Of a stretch of DNA of 64,000 bases, positions 1 to 8,151 are shown piece after piece. The stretch is from NCBI RefSeq assembly GCF_000374125.1, contig NZ_KB893643.1, positions 1 through 64,000 of the forward strand, read 5' to 3'. This DNA is from Niabella aurantiaca DSM 17617 (lineage in GTDB: Bacteria > Bacteroidota > Bacteroidia > Chitinophagales > Chitinophagaceae). The notes beneath the pieces are model-generated. The model was not told where the DNA came from. It was given only the letters and a program-made list of their open reading frames with translations, and did not search any database. Each line of letters begins with the position of its first letter. Position 1 is the first letter of the stretch. Position numbers and translations under genes: made by a program.

Positions 1-278
1 TATTGGAGCAGGGTATTAAACTGGTTACCAAAATCCGTCGCAATATGAAAAATAAACTATTGACCATCAAAGAAAAGTTTATGTTGAAGCGAAGAGCTTT
101 GATAGAAACAGTGATTGATTTACTAAAGGACTTTCAGGATTTGTGGCACACCCGGCATCGTAGTGTGGACAATGGATTTAATAACATGCTTGCCTGCCTG
201 GCCGCATATAACTTCAGAGATATCAAACCTACCTTCAAAGCGCATAAACGAAACTTTTGGATCGCTATTGCTGCCTAA
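1..278 (+). CDS. IS982-family transposase, C-terminal part (cut by window edge)
   Basis: The reading frame is open to the left edge, so only the last 91 or so residues are visible. The segment RRALIETVIDLLKDF followed by HTRHRSVDNGF and a hydrophobic AYNF stretch is the typical C-terminus of IS982-type DDE transposases, which move their own insertion sequence by cut-and-paste. The start codon and the first catalytic acids lie outside the window, so whether the element is intact cannot be judged. It converges on folC. No terminal inverted repeat could be assigned because the other end is missing. Confidence 0.8.
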   Translation, partial: LEQGIKLVTKIRRNMKNKLLTIKEKFMLKRRALIETVIDLLKDFQDLWHTRHRSVDNGFNNMLACLAAYNFRDIKPTFKAHKRNFWIAIAA

Positions 279-352
279 ATCTTGTCGAACTCACGTTATT
301 TTAATATCTTCCAATCTGCGGGAATATACCGCCGATAAAGCCGCCAGGGTAT

Positions 353-1645
353 CTAATACCTCCTAACCTCCCCCACCAGGAAAATACTTCCGCAAACAAG
401 GATCAGATCCTCTGCATGCGCCTGTTCTTTTGCTGCATCCAGCGCCTCATTTACACCCGGCCAAACAGTACCGTTCAGTCCGAATGCGGCGGCTTTCCCC
501 TTAAGATCCGCTGCGGGCAGGGCTCTCGGAAGCTTTGCGTTCGTAAAATAATAGAGCGCCGTTTCCGGAAGCATGGACAAGACCTTATCCACATCTTTAT
601 CTTTTACCATACCCATTACCAGGTGCAGCTTGCGGTAAGGGGTCAGTTCCAGCTGATCCAACACCTGCCGCATCCCATCCTCGTTATGGGCAACATCCAG
701 CACGATGCGTGGCTGCCGGTGTATGAGCTCCCAGCGGCCATGCAGACCGCTCAGCTTTTTGGCATGTGCAATGCCTTTGGCTACCGACGCTTCGTCTATG
801 GCAATGCCGGCACGGCGCAGCCGCCTGCAGGCCTCCAGCACCGTCAGCAGATTCTTTACCTGGTAAGCTCCTGAAAGGTCCATCTGGTACCGGTAATGGT
901 CGATCGCCGTTTTTTTCGAAACCTCCGCCAGCAGGATTTCCTCCTGGTAATACCAGTTTTCCACATGCCATTCCTGGTCGGCAAAAAAGACCGGTGCATT
1001 CCGCTCTTTTGCTTTATCAAGAAATACCGGCGCCGTTTCAGGATGGGTTTCCCCGATCACTACCGGAACCTGTTCCTTAATGATCCCTGCTTTTTCGGCA
1101 GCAATTTTTGGCAGGGTATCGCCCAGCAGCTGCACATGATCAAACCCAATATTGGTGATTACCGAAAGGACAGGCCGGATGATATTGGTGCTGTCCAGCC
1201 GCCCGCCCAATCCTGTTTCAATCACCGCATAATCCACGGCTTCCCTTACAAAGTGATCGAAGGCCATTGCTACGGTGATCTCAAAAAAACTGGGGTCGAT
1301 CCGCTCAATGACCGGCCGGGTCTTTTCAATAAATGTCACTACGTCCTGTTCCCCGATCATCTTTCCGTTTACTTTTACCCGCTCCCGGAAATCGGTGAGA
1401 TGGGGCGATGTGTACAGGCCCGTCTTATATCCCTGAACCTGCAATGCCGAAGCCAGCATATGACTTACGGACCCCTTGCCGTTGGTGCCGGCTATATGGA
1501 TAAAGGTGGTTTTGGTTTGTGGCTCTCCCAGAAAAGCACAAAGCTCCAGGATGTTCTGGAAACCGGTTTTGATGGCTTTGGCTCCTATCTGGCTGAACAT
1601 GGGGAGCCTTGCATAAATGTAATCCAGCGTTTGCTGATATGTCAT
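353..1645 (-). CDS. folC: Folylpolyglutamate synthase / dihydrofolate synthase
   Basis: 430 residues, the normal length for bacterial FolC of the Mur ligase superfamily. The enzyme adds glutamate to dihydropteroate and to tetrahydrofolates using ATP in the cytoplasm. The P-loop GTNGKGSVSHM lies near residue 53, followed by the TSPHL and ETGLGGRLDSTN motifs of the family; LDVAHNEDG marks the C-terminal ligase domain. Start ATG at 1645. A TATCTTTG hexamer-like -7 box (plus-strand 1658-1665) sits just upstream, implying a very short leader. It stands alone between an IS end and tRNA-Leu, and appears to be an intact housekeeping gene. Confidence 0.95.
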   Translation of the reverse strand: MTYQQTLDYIYARLPMFSQIGAKAIKTGFQNILELCAFLGEPQTKTTFIHIAGTNGKGSVSHMLASALQVQGYKTGLYTSPHLTDFRERVKVNGKMIGEQDVVTFIEKTRPVIERIDPSFFEITVAMAFDHFVREAVDYAVIETGLGGRLDSTNIIRPVLSVITNIGFDHVQLLGDTLPKIAAEKAGIIKEQVPVVIGETHPETAPVFLDKAKERNAPVFFADQEWHVENWYYQEEILLAEVSKKTAIDHYRYQMDLSGAYQVKNLLTVLEACRRLRRAGIAIDEASVAKGIAHAKKLSGLHGRWELIHRQPRIVLDVAHNEDGMRQVLDQLELTPYRKLHLVMGMVKDKDVDKVLSMLPETALYYFTNAKLPRALPAADLKGKAAAFGLNGTVWPGVNEALDAAKEQAHAEDLILVCGSIFLVGEVRRY

Positions 1646-1779
1646 GATTTAAAAATACAAAGATAAGAACCGCACCGGGTAAACTCCCCTCCGGTTATTT
1701 CAAATTCTTTAAAAATAGGCCCCGGTATTTATCAAATAAATGAAGTCTTTTGCCTATTTTCGCAGTCCTCAAACGGGTA

Positions 1780-1865
1780 GCCCGGGTGGCGAAATTGGTA
1801 GACGCACCACCTTGAGGTGGTGGCGCTGTTAACACGGCGTGCTGGTTCGAATCCAGTCTCGGGCA
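1780..1865 (+). tRNA. tRNA-Leu (anticodon GAG)
   Basis: An 86-nt class II tRNA. The acceptor stem GCCCGGG pairs with CTCGGGC (one G-U) with discriminator A at 1865. The D arm contains AATTGGTAGA. The anticodon stem CCACC/GGTGG encloses the loop TTGAGGT, giving anticodon GAG. A long variable arm and the T arm CTGGTTCGAATCCAG follow. CCA is not encoded. The 3' end is followed by a terminator and then by recombinase remnants, so the gene probably served as an integration site. Confidence 0.95.
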
Positions 1866-1870
1866 CAGAA

Positions 1871-1903
1871 AAAAGGTTGTAAGTAATTCACTTACAACCT
1901 TTT
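1871..1903 (+). terminator. Rho-independent terminator after tRNA-Leu
   Basis: A perfect 14-bp inverted repeat, AAAAGGTTGTAAGT against ACTTACAACCTTTT, with a 5-nt loop begins six bases after the tRNA and runs into a T tract (1900-1905). The A tract on the 5' side pairs with the T tract, as in bidirectional terminators. Confidence 0.85.
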
Positions 1904-1913
1904 TTGTTTTTGC

Positions 1914-2104
1914 GTGTGTCAAAAAAGTGTCGCTTTTTTCCGCTTGTTTCCACTATTTACGACACATAAATGACACACGGAATGACACACGAAATTTACT
2001 GGATTCGATCCAGCACACAAGGAGAAAAATACAGCTCCAATCACTACTTTTTTCGGAGATTTTTTGACCGGTTGACACATGGTTTGACACATGAAATGAC
2101 ACAC
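1914..2104. repeat. Cluster of TGACACAY direct repeats (possible recombinase arm sites)
   Basis: TGACACAC or TGACACAT occurs at 1971-1978, 1983-1990, 2073-2080, 2085-2092 and 2097-2104, a related CGACACAT at 1960-1967, and an inverted copy GTGTGTCA at 1914-1921. Within close groups the copies are spaced about 12 nt apart. A palindrome CTGGATTCGATCCAG (1999-2013) resembles the tRNA-Leu T arm CTGGTTCGAATCCAG. The cluster lies between the tRNA and a broken tyrosine recombinase, the place where arm-type sites and the att core of an integrative element are expected. The role is inference; the repeats are directly visible. Confidence 0.6.
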
Positions 2105-2271
2105 GCTCCTGACAAACCGGCAAACTGTTGCACGCAAACAAACGCAGCGCCGAAAATTTTTTTTTTACAGTTCTTTCCACAGTCTTCCCGGGCTGGTAAT
2201 GAAGGCAACACTCCAGGCATTCCGGCATATTCATTGATCATCTTTCTTATCACCTTCTAAATACAGTGAGT

Positions 2272-2543
2272 ATGAATATCGGGAGAAGAAAGAACGCAAA
2301 ACGCGATAAGTATCTTTATTATTATGATTTTGGAGGCAGAGGTAAGGGACAACGTCCTTCTATGGGCTTGTTCATCTACGTAAAGCCTAAAAACGCCGCA
2401 GAGAAGCAACATAATCTTGAAACGAAGGCTATACTGGATATAACGAAAAGCCAGGCAATTTTAGACCACCAGCAGTTGGAACACGGTATATTCCTCAACA
2501 TAAGTTTAAGGCGAATTTTCTGGATCACTATGCAAACTATGTC
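2272..2543 (+). pseudogene. Tyrosine recombinase (integrase), N-terminal fragment
   Basis: The reading frame from ATG 2272 gives RRKNAKRDKYLYYYDF, then MGLFIYVKPKNAAEKQHN, which matches the arm-type DNA-binding N-terminal domain of Bacteroidota tyrosine recombinases (family form: FSLYLDFYP, then LGLYIFDKPKNPIEKQHN). At about 2478 the frame breaks; the similarity continues in another frame as GTRYIPQHKFKANF and LDHYANYV, up to about 2543, where it stops and opposite-strand sequence of a glycosyltransferase begins. The SAM-like and catalytic domains with the R-H-R-Y residues are gone. This is the fossil of an element integrated at tRNA-Leu. Confidence 0.8.
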
Positions 2544-2780
2544 ATACTGTTGACGATCGTTATTAAAATTACCAATGTGCCCTAGATCATTAGGGAAATA
2601 GATATGTTTTACATTATTGACTTTTTTATGTTCAATTTTTTTTACATTAGATCTTGCCCAGATATAGCATATTTTAACGCCGCGGTGTTTTTCTAGCATG
2701 CGTCCGAGCATAGCTACATATGTATTTAGCCCGTTAAGCTTGAAATCGGAATAATAATCGACAATGTACAGGTTTATCAT
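2543..2780 (-). pseudogene. Glycosyltransferase, N-terminal stub
   Basis: Starting at ATG 2780, about 79 residues resemble the N-terminal Rossmann half of a GT4-type glycosyltransferase: a hydrophobic MINLYIVDYYSDF start, NGLNTYVAMLGRMLEK (the usual NG..TYV..L signature), then KICYIW. The recognisable part stops near 2543 exactly where the integrase fragment on the other strand stops, so the nominal 134-codon frame is a chimera that reads through integrase DNA in antisense. The acceptor and donor sites of a full enzyme of about 350-400 residues are missing. AT-rich, like the neighbouring esterase-like gene. Confidence 0.55.
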
Positions 2781-2835
2781 TGTTTCTGATAAGGGTTAGT
2801 GTGCAAGTTGGTAATTCAAAAGTGGTCACTCTCCT

Positions 2836-4134
2836 TTACTTTATAGACGTACTTTTTGTGATGGTATGGAAAATAAACAATACATCAAATAGCGGAGCGT
2901 TTGATTTACCTTCTAATTCAATGGTCGCGTCTTTTCCCCAAGTGCCGGTCGAGATAGTGGGTACTTTGAAATCAGACAACTCAACGCTGTTTTCTGGTAA
3001 ATAATAAATTCCCTTTTTAAGGATTAGTTTTTTTGTAAGCTCGTCACCATCTGCTACTGTCGGTTGATAGGGTTTGCCACCTTTTATGCCAATGACATTT
3101 GCGCTGTCCGAAAAAGTAACAACAGTGTTGACATAACCACGACCAAACGTTTCTCTGTATGCTGCGCCGTTGGTTGGTATCGGCAAGGCTTTTCTGTTTA
3201 CGTCATAGACAAACACTGCCGAATTCGTAAAAGTGGTATTTGGAGCGGAAAAAATGATCTTATTAGATCTATTTTTCATTAATTCATTTATTGAGGATTT
3301 CTCAACATGTGCATATAGCATCAGCATCTGATTATATTTTTGCAATTCATCCAGCTTGCTATTTAAGAGCGACAATGCTAATGTTCTATCAGCGATATCT
3401 GAATTCATTTGTGCAAGCACATCAGTATCGGTAATTAACTTCCGCTTTTCAACCATTTGCTGCCATGTCTTCATATACGCTATAACTACCGAGTCAGAGG
3501 CGACAGTATTACTGTTGCCAGCTTTTTCCCATCGGAAATGCATACTATCGGCAATCGCTTTATTGTAAGGACGAACATACTTTTCAATAAAGTAATTGTT
3601 CATTATTGGAAATTGAGAAACATTCTCAACCAGGAATCCAACTCCCTTTATTCTGACTTTGTTTGTTTTTTGCTTTGCATTGAATTTTTTTAACCAAAGT
3701 GCAAAACTTTTAAAGTCAGTATTAAAATATCGTGAGCCAGCAAATGTTTTGCTGAAAATCGTATCGAATGCTGTTTGAGAAAAAGCTTTATCGTCAGCGA
3801 TGATGTATTCATTAAAATTGCGCACTACCCAATCAGGTTTATCAACTAAATATGTATTAAAACCGTTTTTTTGAATCAAATACGCCGCAATTGCCGCGTT
3901 TAGAAGTATTGGTTCTCTTTGGTCAATTTGTAATTCGCCTAATCCCACCAGGCGCACACTGTCGTTCATCTTTTTTGAAATGTATGGCTCAATTATTTTT
4001 GAGCCGTTATCAATGTCAGATTGCAGCAATTTATTTAACTGGGCATTGGAATTCAAGTTAAGACAAATGCTTGCCAAAATAAAGAAGGCACATCTATGAA
4101 TATATTTAATCGAATTAGAAGCAGGAAGGATCAT
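2836..4134 (-). CDS. Secreted erythromycin-esterase-like protein, catalytic His motif not conserved
   Basis: 432 residues with an N-terminal signal peptide (hydrophobic 12-25, ending near NAQ). The body follows the erythromycin esterase-like fold: VRLVGLGELQIDQREP, AYLIQKNGFNTYLVD, FKSFALWLKKFNAK followed by VRIKGVGF, and ADRTLALSLL. Known Ere enzymes carry GE(A/S)xHG with a catalytic His; here the position reads GELQIDQRE without His, so hydrolysis of macrolides is doubtful. Base composition is clearly more AT-rich than the flanks, and it lies beside an integration scar, suggesting transfer. Family assignment is by motif recognition only. Confidence 0.6.
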   Translation of the reverse strand: MILPASNSIKYIHRCAFFILASICLNLNSNAQLNKLLQSDIDNGSKIIEPYISKKMNDSVRLVGLGELQIDQREPILLNAAIAAYLIQKNGFNTYLVDKPDWVVRNFNEYIIADDKAFSQTAFDTIFSKTFAGSRYFNTDFKSFALWLKKFNAKQKTNKVRIKGVGFLVENVSQFPIMNNYFIEKYVRPYNKAIADSMHFRWEKAGNSNTVASDSVVIAYMKTWQQMVEKRKLITDTDVLAQMNSDIADRTLALSLLNSKLDELQKYNQMLMLYAHVEKSSINELMKNRSNKIIFSAPNTTFTNSAVFVYDVNRKALPIPTNGAAYRETFGRGYVNTVVTFSDSANVIGIKGGKPYQPTVADGDELTKKLILKKGIYYLPENSVELSDFKVPTISTGTWGKDATIELEGKSNAPLFDVLFIFHTITKSTSIK

Positions 4135-4149
4135 TTAGGAAGTTTCGAT

Positions 4150-4296
4150 TTAATGGATGAGGTTAGGGATAAGAAATCCTGATATGAAGGGACGCATGAT
4201 TAAATTGTAAAACCCGGTTAATTTGAGTGGTTTTTCCACCTGGCGCCTGGCAGCGCATTCTTGCAATTTCATTGCAGAAATTTTCAACGTATTCAT
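4150..4296 (-). CDS. Small ORF of unknown function
   Basis: ATG at 4296 to TAA at 4150 gives a 48-residue peptide beginning MNTLKISAMKLQECAARRQ. It lies between a well-formed promoter/operator (4341-4388) and the esterase-like gene, with its stop 16 nt upstream of that gene's start. It could be a leader peptide, a small protein or chance. No family is recognised. Confidence 0.3.
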   Translation of the reverse strand: MNTLKISAMKLQECAARRQVEKPLKLTGFYNLIMRPFISGFLIPNLIH

Positions 4297-4340
4297 TTTG
4301 ATTTTAAGTTTAGATTGACTATTGCCGGTGGTTAGAAATA

Positions 4341-4388
4341 GTCTACTTATTTGGTAGACAAATATACTCCTTTTTTTAACTAAACAAA
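4341..4388 (-). promoter_or_regulatory. Promoter with overlapping palindromic operator
   Basis: Read on the minus strand: TTTG (4388-4385), an 18-nt spacer, then TATATTTG (4366-4359), matching the Bacteroidota TTTG/TANNTTTG promoter. Overlapping and downstream, where transcription would start, is the palindrome GTCTACTTATTTGGTAGAC (4341-4359, arms GTCTAC/GTAGAC), of the kind bound by TetR-type dimers. No TetR gene is visible nearby. It drives the small ORF and the esterase-like gene with a leader of about 200 nt for the latter. Confidence 0.6.
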
Positions 4389-4511
4389 AAAAACTATATA
4401 AAAATTTAAACGTGTGTGGAATTTTTACCGATACCTGTTACCGGGATCCTGCAACTTCATGGAGCGCCATCCATCATAAACAGCCTTTTGATCGGTTCTG
4501 CCTGTTTTTCG

Positions 4512-5219
4512 CTACCGGTAATCTGCGATCTTTATCAGCCGGTTTACATCATGAATAATAATTTTCCGGCCTTTTGTTTCAAGAATGCCTTCCTCTTTAA
4601 ATTCGGTTAATATCCTGATGGCATTTTCGGTAGCAGTACCTACCAGGTTGGCCAGGTCCTCGCGGCTCATATTGATCACTACCGGTATACCCGGCTGAAA
4701 ATTTACTTTATATTTTTCCCTCAATACGATCAGCTGAAGGGCCAGGCGCTCCCGTACCGACTTTTGGGTAAAAAGACTCAGCCCGTTAACCAGCACAGCA
4801 AACTCATGACTCAGTGTCTTTAATAACCGGCCATTCAGATCCGGAGAAGATTGCAGGGCCTTCAAAAAATCTTCTTTGGGTATAAAAGCGATCCTGCTTT
4901 CTTCCAAAGCCGCAGCAGAATCCGGATAACGGTCCTCAGACAGCAAGGCATGATATCCGATGAGCTCTCCTGTATGGGCCACATAGAAGATCTGTTCTTT
5001 ACCTGAATCATTGACCTTGAACTTCTTTACCACTCCGTCTATAATATAAAAGATCCCCTGGGGAAACCCGCCCTCCCTGAAGATAGGGGTCCCTTTTTTA
5101 TATACCTGCTCCAGCCGGTGCGCCATCAAAAGCTCCAGGTCGTCTAGCGATAATCCGGAAAGGATCGAGTGGCTTCTGAAATCCCATTTCTCTATCGGAA
5201 AAATACCATGAATACTCAT
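4512..5219 (-). CDS. Crp/Fnr-family transcriptional regulator
   Basis: About 235 residues: N-terminal cyclic-nucleotide-type beta-roll (roughly 15-135, with GTPIFREG and FYIIDGVVKKF), dimer helix, and a C-terminal winged helix near 165-225 (MSREDLANLVGTATENAIRIL). There are no cysteines, so it is not an Fe-S FNR sensor. The start at 5219 is preferred over 5228 because MSIHGIFPI is the usual N-terminal form and a TAACTTTG -7 box sits at plus-strand 5226-5233. It is divergent from the methyltransferase/SulP genes and may control them; that link is inference. Confidence 0.85.
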   Translation of the reverse strand: MSIHGIFPIEKWDFRSHSILSGLSLDDLELLMAHRLEQVYKKGTPIFREGGFPQGIFYIIDGVVKKFKVNDSGKEQIFYVAHTGELIGYHALLSEDRYPDSAAALEESRIAFIPKEDFLKALQSSPDLNGRLLKTLSHEFAVLVNGLSLFTQKSVRERLALQLIVLREKYKVNFQPGIPVVINMSREDLANLVGTATENAIRILTEFKEEGILETKGRKIIIHDVNRLIKIADYR

Positions 5220-5440
5220 CAGCAACAAAGTTACCCTATTTTAAGACTGATAATTTGCAGTTTTCAGGCTGATATAGTGCACTTATTTCCCCGAACACAA
5301 GCCCGATCTTTGCGGCGTAGTAAATCGACGGTCCATGCTCCTGAAGGCGAAGGCCGGATCCCCGAAAGAATACTCACGAACACAAACGAGGTATGCAGTT
5401 ATTCCCGGGGGCTCAATACAATCAAATACAAGAGAATCAT

Positions 5441-6076
5441 ATGGAGGAAAAAGAGCTGATGCAGAACATTAAGGGGAATACGCTTCCGGGGCGGGACGGC
5501 TCCTATTATTTTGAGTCGGATGAAAACTTCCATGAACTGTACCCGTTACCGGTGGCAACCCTGGCAAGCCGGCATTGGACCCCACTGGCTGTAACGAAGA
5601 AAGCCGCAGCCTTCCTGGCCACACATAAAGGCGCACGTATATTGGATATTGGTTGCGGCGTGGGAAAATTTTGTCTTTCGGCCGCGTATTTTGCACCCTG
5701 TGCAAGGTTTTACGGTGTGGAGCAAAGAAAGCGGTTATTAGCACATGCTCAAAATGCCCGGGCTGCCCTGCGGGCTGAAAATGTATATTTCCTGCACGCC
5801 AATTTTATGCAGCTGGATTTCGGGAGCTATGATCATTTTTACTTCTTTAATTCGTTTTACGAGAACCTGGAGCATGCACATAAGATTGATGACAGCATTG
5901 TTGTTTCTGAGGAGCTGTTCAACCATTATAACCGCATCCTGTTCCGGCAACTGGCACAAAAACCGGGAGGCACCCGGATCGTAACCTATCACAGCATGGA
6001 AAACGAGATCCCCCCGGAATATTACCTGGTGGAAAGTGCCTCCGGTAACCTGCTTAAGTGCTGGATAAAAGCATGA
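5441..6076 (+). CDS. Class I SAM-dependent methyltransferase
   Basis: About 211 residues from ATG 5441 (a further ATG at 5459 follows a GGAGG and is an alternative start). Motif I ILDIGCGVGKFCLS near residue 70 binds S-adenosylmethionine, and FYGVEQRKRLL carries the acidic residue for the ribose. The substrate is unknown; the C-terminal part (FYFFNSFYENLE) shows no recognised recognition domain. The sequence upstream of 5441 is open in frame but lacks a convincing start. Divergent to the Crp-type regulator and followed by a small ORF and a SulP transporter on the same strand. Confidence 0.8.
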   Translation: MEEKELMQNIKGNTLPGRDGSYYFESDENFHELYPLPVATLASRHWTPLAVTKKAAAFLATHKGARILDIGCGVGKFCLSAAYFAPCARFYGVEQRKRLLAHAQNARAALRAENVYFLHANFMQLDFGSYDHFYFFNSFYENLEHAHKIDDSIVVSEELFNHYNRILFRQLAQKPGGTRIVTYHSMENEIPPEYYLVESASGNLLKCWIKA

Positions 6077-6085
6077 GGCTTTATC

Positions 6086-6238
6086 ATGAAGAATAACTAT
6101 AAAAAACAAATGAGCGCTACCATTGATTTTGAAGAGCGGCAATGGAACCTCCGGGTTATGCCCTACAGAAAATACGGCCATTGGCTCAACAAGGATGATG
6201 TTATAGAAATAAAGCAGTCCATTCAAGTTTGTACGTAA
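6086..6238 (+). CDS. Small hypothetical protein (50 aa)
   Basis: ATG 6086 to TAA 6236-6238 encodes 50 residues, beginning MKNNYKKQMSATIDF and containing MPYRKYGHWLNKDD. It lies 9 nt after the methyltransferase stop and 12 nt before the SulP start, so it is probably translated as part of that operon. No domain is recognised; it is soluble, with no signal peptide or membrane segment. Confidence 0.5.
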   Translation: MKNNYKKQMSATIDFEERQWNLRVMPYRKYGHWLNKDDVIEIKQSIQVCT

Positions 6239-6250
6239 ATCCCGACAAGC

Positions 6251-7888
6251 ATGTTTACGCCGAAATTATTGACGACATTAAAGCACTATGACCGCCGGCA
6301 GCTGGGCAAAGATATACTGGCAGGCGTTATTGTGGGCATCGTGGCCCTGCCCCTCGCTATTGCTTTTGCCATTGCTTCGGGGGTCTCCCCGGAAAAGGGC
6401 TTGTACACGGCCGTTGTTGCAGGCTTTATCATTTCTGCCCTCGGGGGCAGCAGGGTGCAGATCGGCGGGCCCACCGGCGCTTTTATCGTGATCGTTTATG
6501 GCATTGTGCAAACCTATGGTGTTAACGGACTGATCATCGCTACTTTTATGGCGGGCATTATGTTGGTGCTGATGGGTTTTGCACGTTTAGGTTCTGTGAT
6601 CAAATTCATCCCCTATCCGTTGATCACTGGTTTTACCAGCGGCATTGCGCTGATCATTTTTGCGTCACAGGTCAGGGATCTTTTGGGTTTGCAGATGGGC
6701 GAAGTGCCGGCAGATTTTATGAACAAATGGATCGCTTATTTCCGGCATATCCATACCATCAATTTTTACGCAATGGCCATTGGCATCATCACAATCCTGC
6801 TTATCTGGCTTTCTCCGAAGTTTATCAGAAGCATTCCCGGGTCTTTGCTGGCCTTGCTGCTTACAACGATCGCCGCTAAGGTATGGCACCTGCCGGTAGA
6901 GACCATCGGCACCCGGTTTGGACATATCTCTTCCTCATTGCCCGCGCCCTCTATTCCTTCTTTGGACTATGCAACTATAAAAAACATGATCCGGCCGGCC
7001 TTTACGATCGCATTACTGGGAGGTATCGAGTCGCTATTGTCGGCAATCGTGGCAGATGGCATGATCGGTGCCCGTCATAAATCCAATATGGAACTGGTAG
7101 CGCAGGGCACGGCCAATATTTTTTCTTCGGTCTTTGGCGGCATTCCCGCTACCGGCGCCATAGCGCGCACTGCTACCAATATAAAAAACGGAGGGCGCAC
7201 ACCCGTAGCCGGTATGGTACATGCGCTTACCCTGCTCATCATCATGCTCTTTGCCGGTAAATGGGCTACGCTCATACCAATGGCTACCTTAGCGGGAATA
7301 CTGGTGGTGGTGGCTTTTAATATGAGCGAACGGGAAAACTTTATTTCAGTGCTCAAAGGCCCTAAAAATGATTGCGCGATCCTGCTGGCAACATTCCTGC
7401 TGACGGTTTTTGTAGATTTAACTGTTGCCATAGAAATAGGGATGATATTGGCGGCGTTCCTTTTTATGCGGCATATGATCCGCAACAGCAAGGTGAGCCG
7501 TGTGCTCACCGAAGATGAAGAAGATGATGAGGAAGAGCGCCCCGGGCTCCCTCCGGGAATCGAGGTCTTTGAGATCTCGGGGCCTTTATTCTTTGGTGCG
7601 GCCTATAAGTTCAGGGACGCCATGACATTTATCGGTCATCCGCCAAAAGTGTTGATCATACGGATGCGGCAGGTGCCCATCATTGATGCAACGGGAATGA
7701 AGACGATCCGCGAAATTCATAAAGACACGGTGCGGCAGGGCACCAAGCTCATACTTTCTGAAATAAGCAATGAACAGGTCATTGAGGATCTGAGAGCCGC
7801 AAGGCTCCTGTTTGCGATCGGGAAGGCCAACGTAACCTCCAGTTTTGAAAAAGCGGTACAGAGAGGACGCGCGTTTTTGGCGGAATAA
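6251..7888 (+). CDS. SulP/SLC26-family anion transporter with STAS domain
   Basis: 545 residues. The N-terminal two thirds are hydrophobic helices with the SulP hallmarks GVIVGIVALPLAIAFAIASG (near 25-45) and GGPTGAF; a cytoplasmic acidic linker EDEEDDEEE precedes a C-terminal STAS domain from about 435 (ATGMKTIREI). SulP carriers move sulfate, bicarbonate or other anions across the inner membrane, often coupled to Na+ or H+. In this neighbourhood sulfate from glycan desulfation is one plausible substrate, bicarbonate another. A paralogue is at 43412-44923. Confidence 0.9.
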   Translation: MFTPKLLTTLKHYDRRQLGKDILAGVIVGIVALPLAIAFAIASGVSPEKGLYTAVVAGFIISALGGSRVQIGGPTGAFIVIVYGIVQTYGVNGLIIATFMAGIMLVLMGFARLGSVIKFIPYPLITGFTSGIALIIFASQVRDLLGLQMGEVPADFMNKWIAYFRHIHTINFYAMAIGIITILLIWLSPKFIRSIPGSLLALLLTTIAAKVWHLPVETIGTRFGHISSSLPAPSIPSLDYATIKNMIRPAFTIALLGGIESLLSAIVADGMIGARHKSNMELVAQGTANIFSSVFGGIPATGAIARTATNIKNGGRTPVAGMVHALTLLIIMLFAGKWATLIPMATLAGILVVVAFNMSERENFISVLKGPKNDCAILLATFLLTVFVDLTVAIEIGMILAAFLFMRHMIRNSKVSRVLTEDEEDDEEERPGLPPGIEVFEISGPLFFGAAYKFRDAMTFIGHPPKVLIIRMRQVPIIDATGMKTIREIHKDTVRQGTKLILSEISNEQVIEDLRAARLLFAIGKANVTSSFEKAVQRGRAFLAE

Positions 7889-7925
7889 AGCAAGGTACGC
7901 TTAGGCCCTGCCATATCCTGCCGCT

Positions 7926-8138
7926 TTATGGGACCAGCGGGAAATACCTAAATGCCTCCGATCTTAGTGCGTAAAGGATGGGGCCGGGTACCGTGCGGAT
8001 CTGTACCTGCTGTTCCTGGTAGCGCACGGTACAGCTGCCACCACTGCGCGACCAGATCCGGGCGGCTGTCAGCCTGCCGTGCTGCCATTGGATGTCTATC
8101 ACAAAGTTTCCACGGGCCACCAGCCCATTTTTTGCCAC
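7926..8138 (-). pseudogene. GH95 fucosidase C-terminal remnant
   Basis: The frame encodes LVARGNFVIDIQWQHGRL followed by AARIWSRSGGSCTVRY, the C-terminal beta-sandwich signature of GH95 alpha-L-fucosidases (compare LRARGGFTVDCKWHNGKV in the intact GH95 gene at 40102-42324). Upstream of about residue 5 similarity ends and the DNA becomes the 3' end of the phosphodiesterase gene, with no catalytic domain. It is therefore the tail of a deleted enzyme rather than a small gene. The assigned start is only the first GTG in frame. Confidence 0.65.
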
Positions 8139-8151
8139 AATGAATGACGCG

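Noticed and set aside
1919-2260. Several overlapping ORFs with MCQ, MTH repeats
   Set aside because: They are translations of the TGACACAY repeats in different frames, not proteins.
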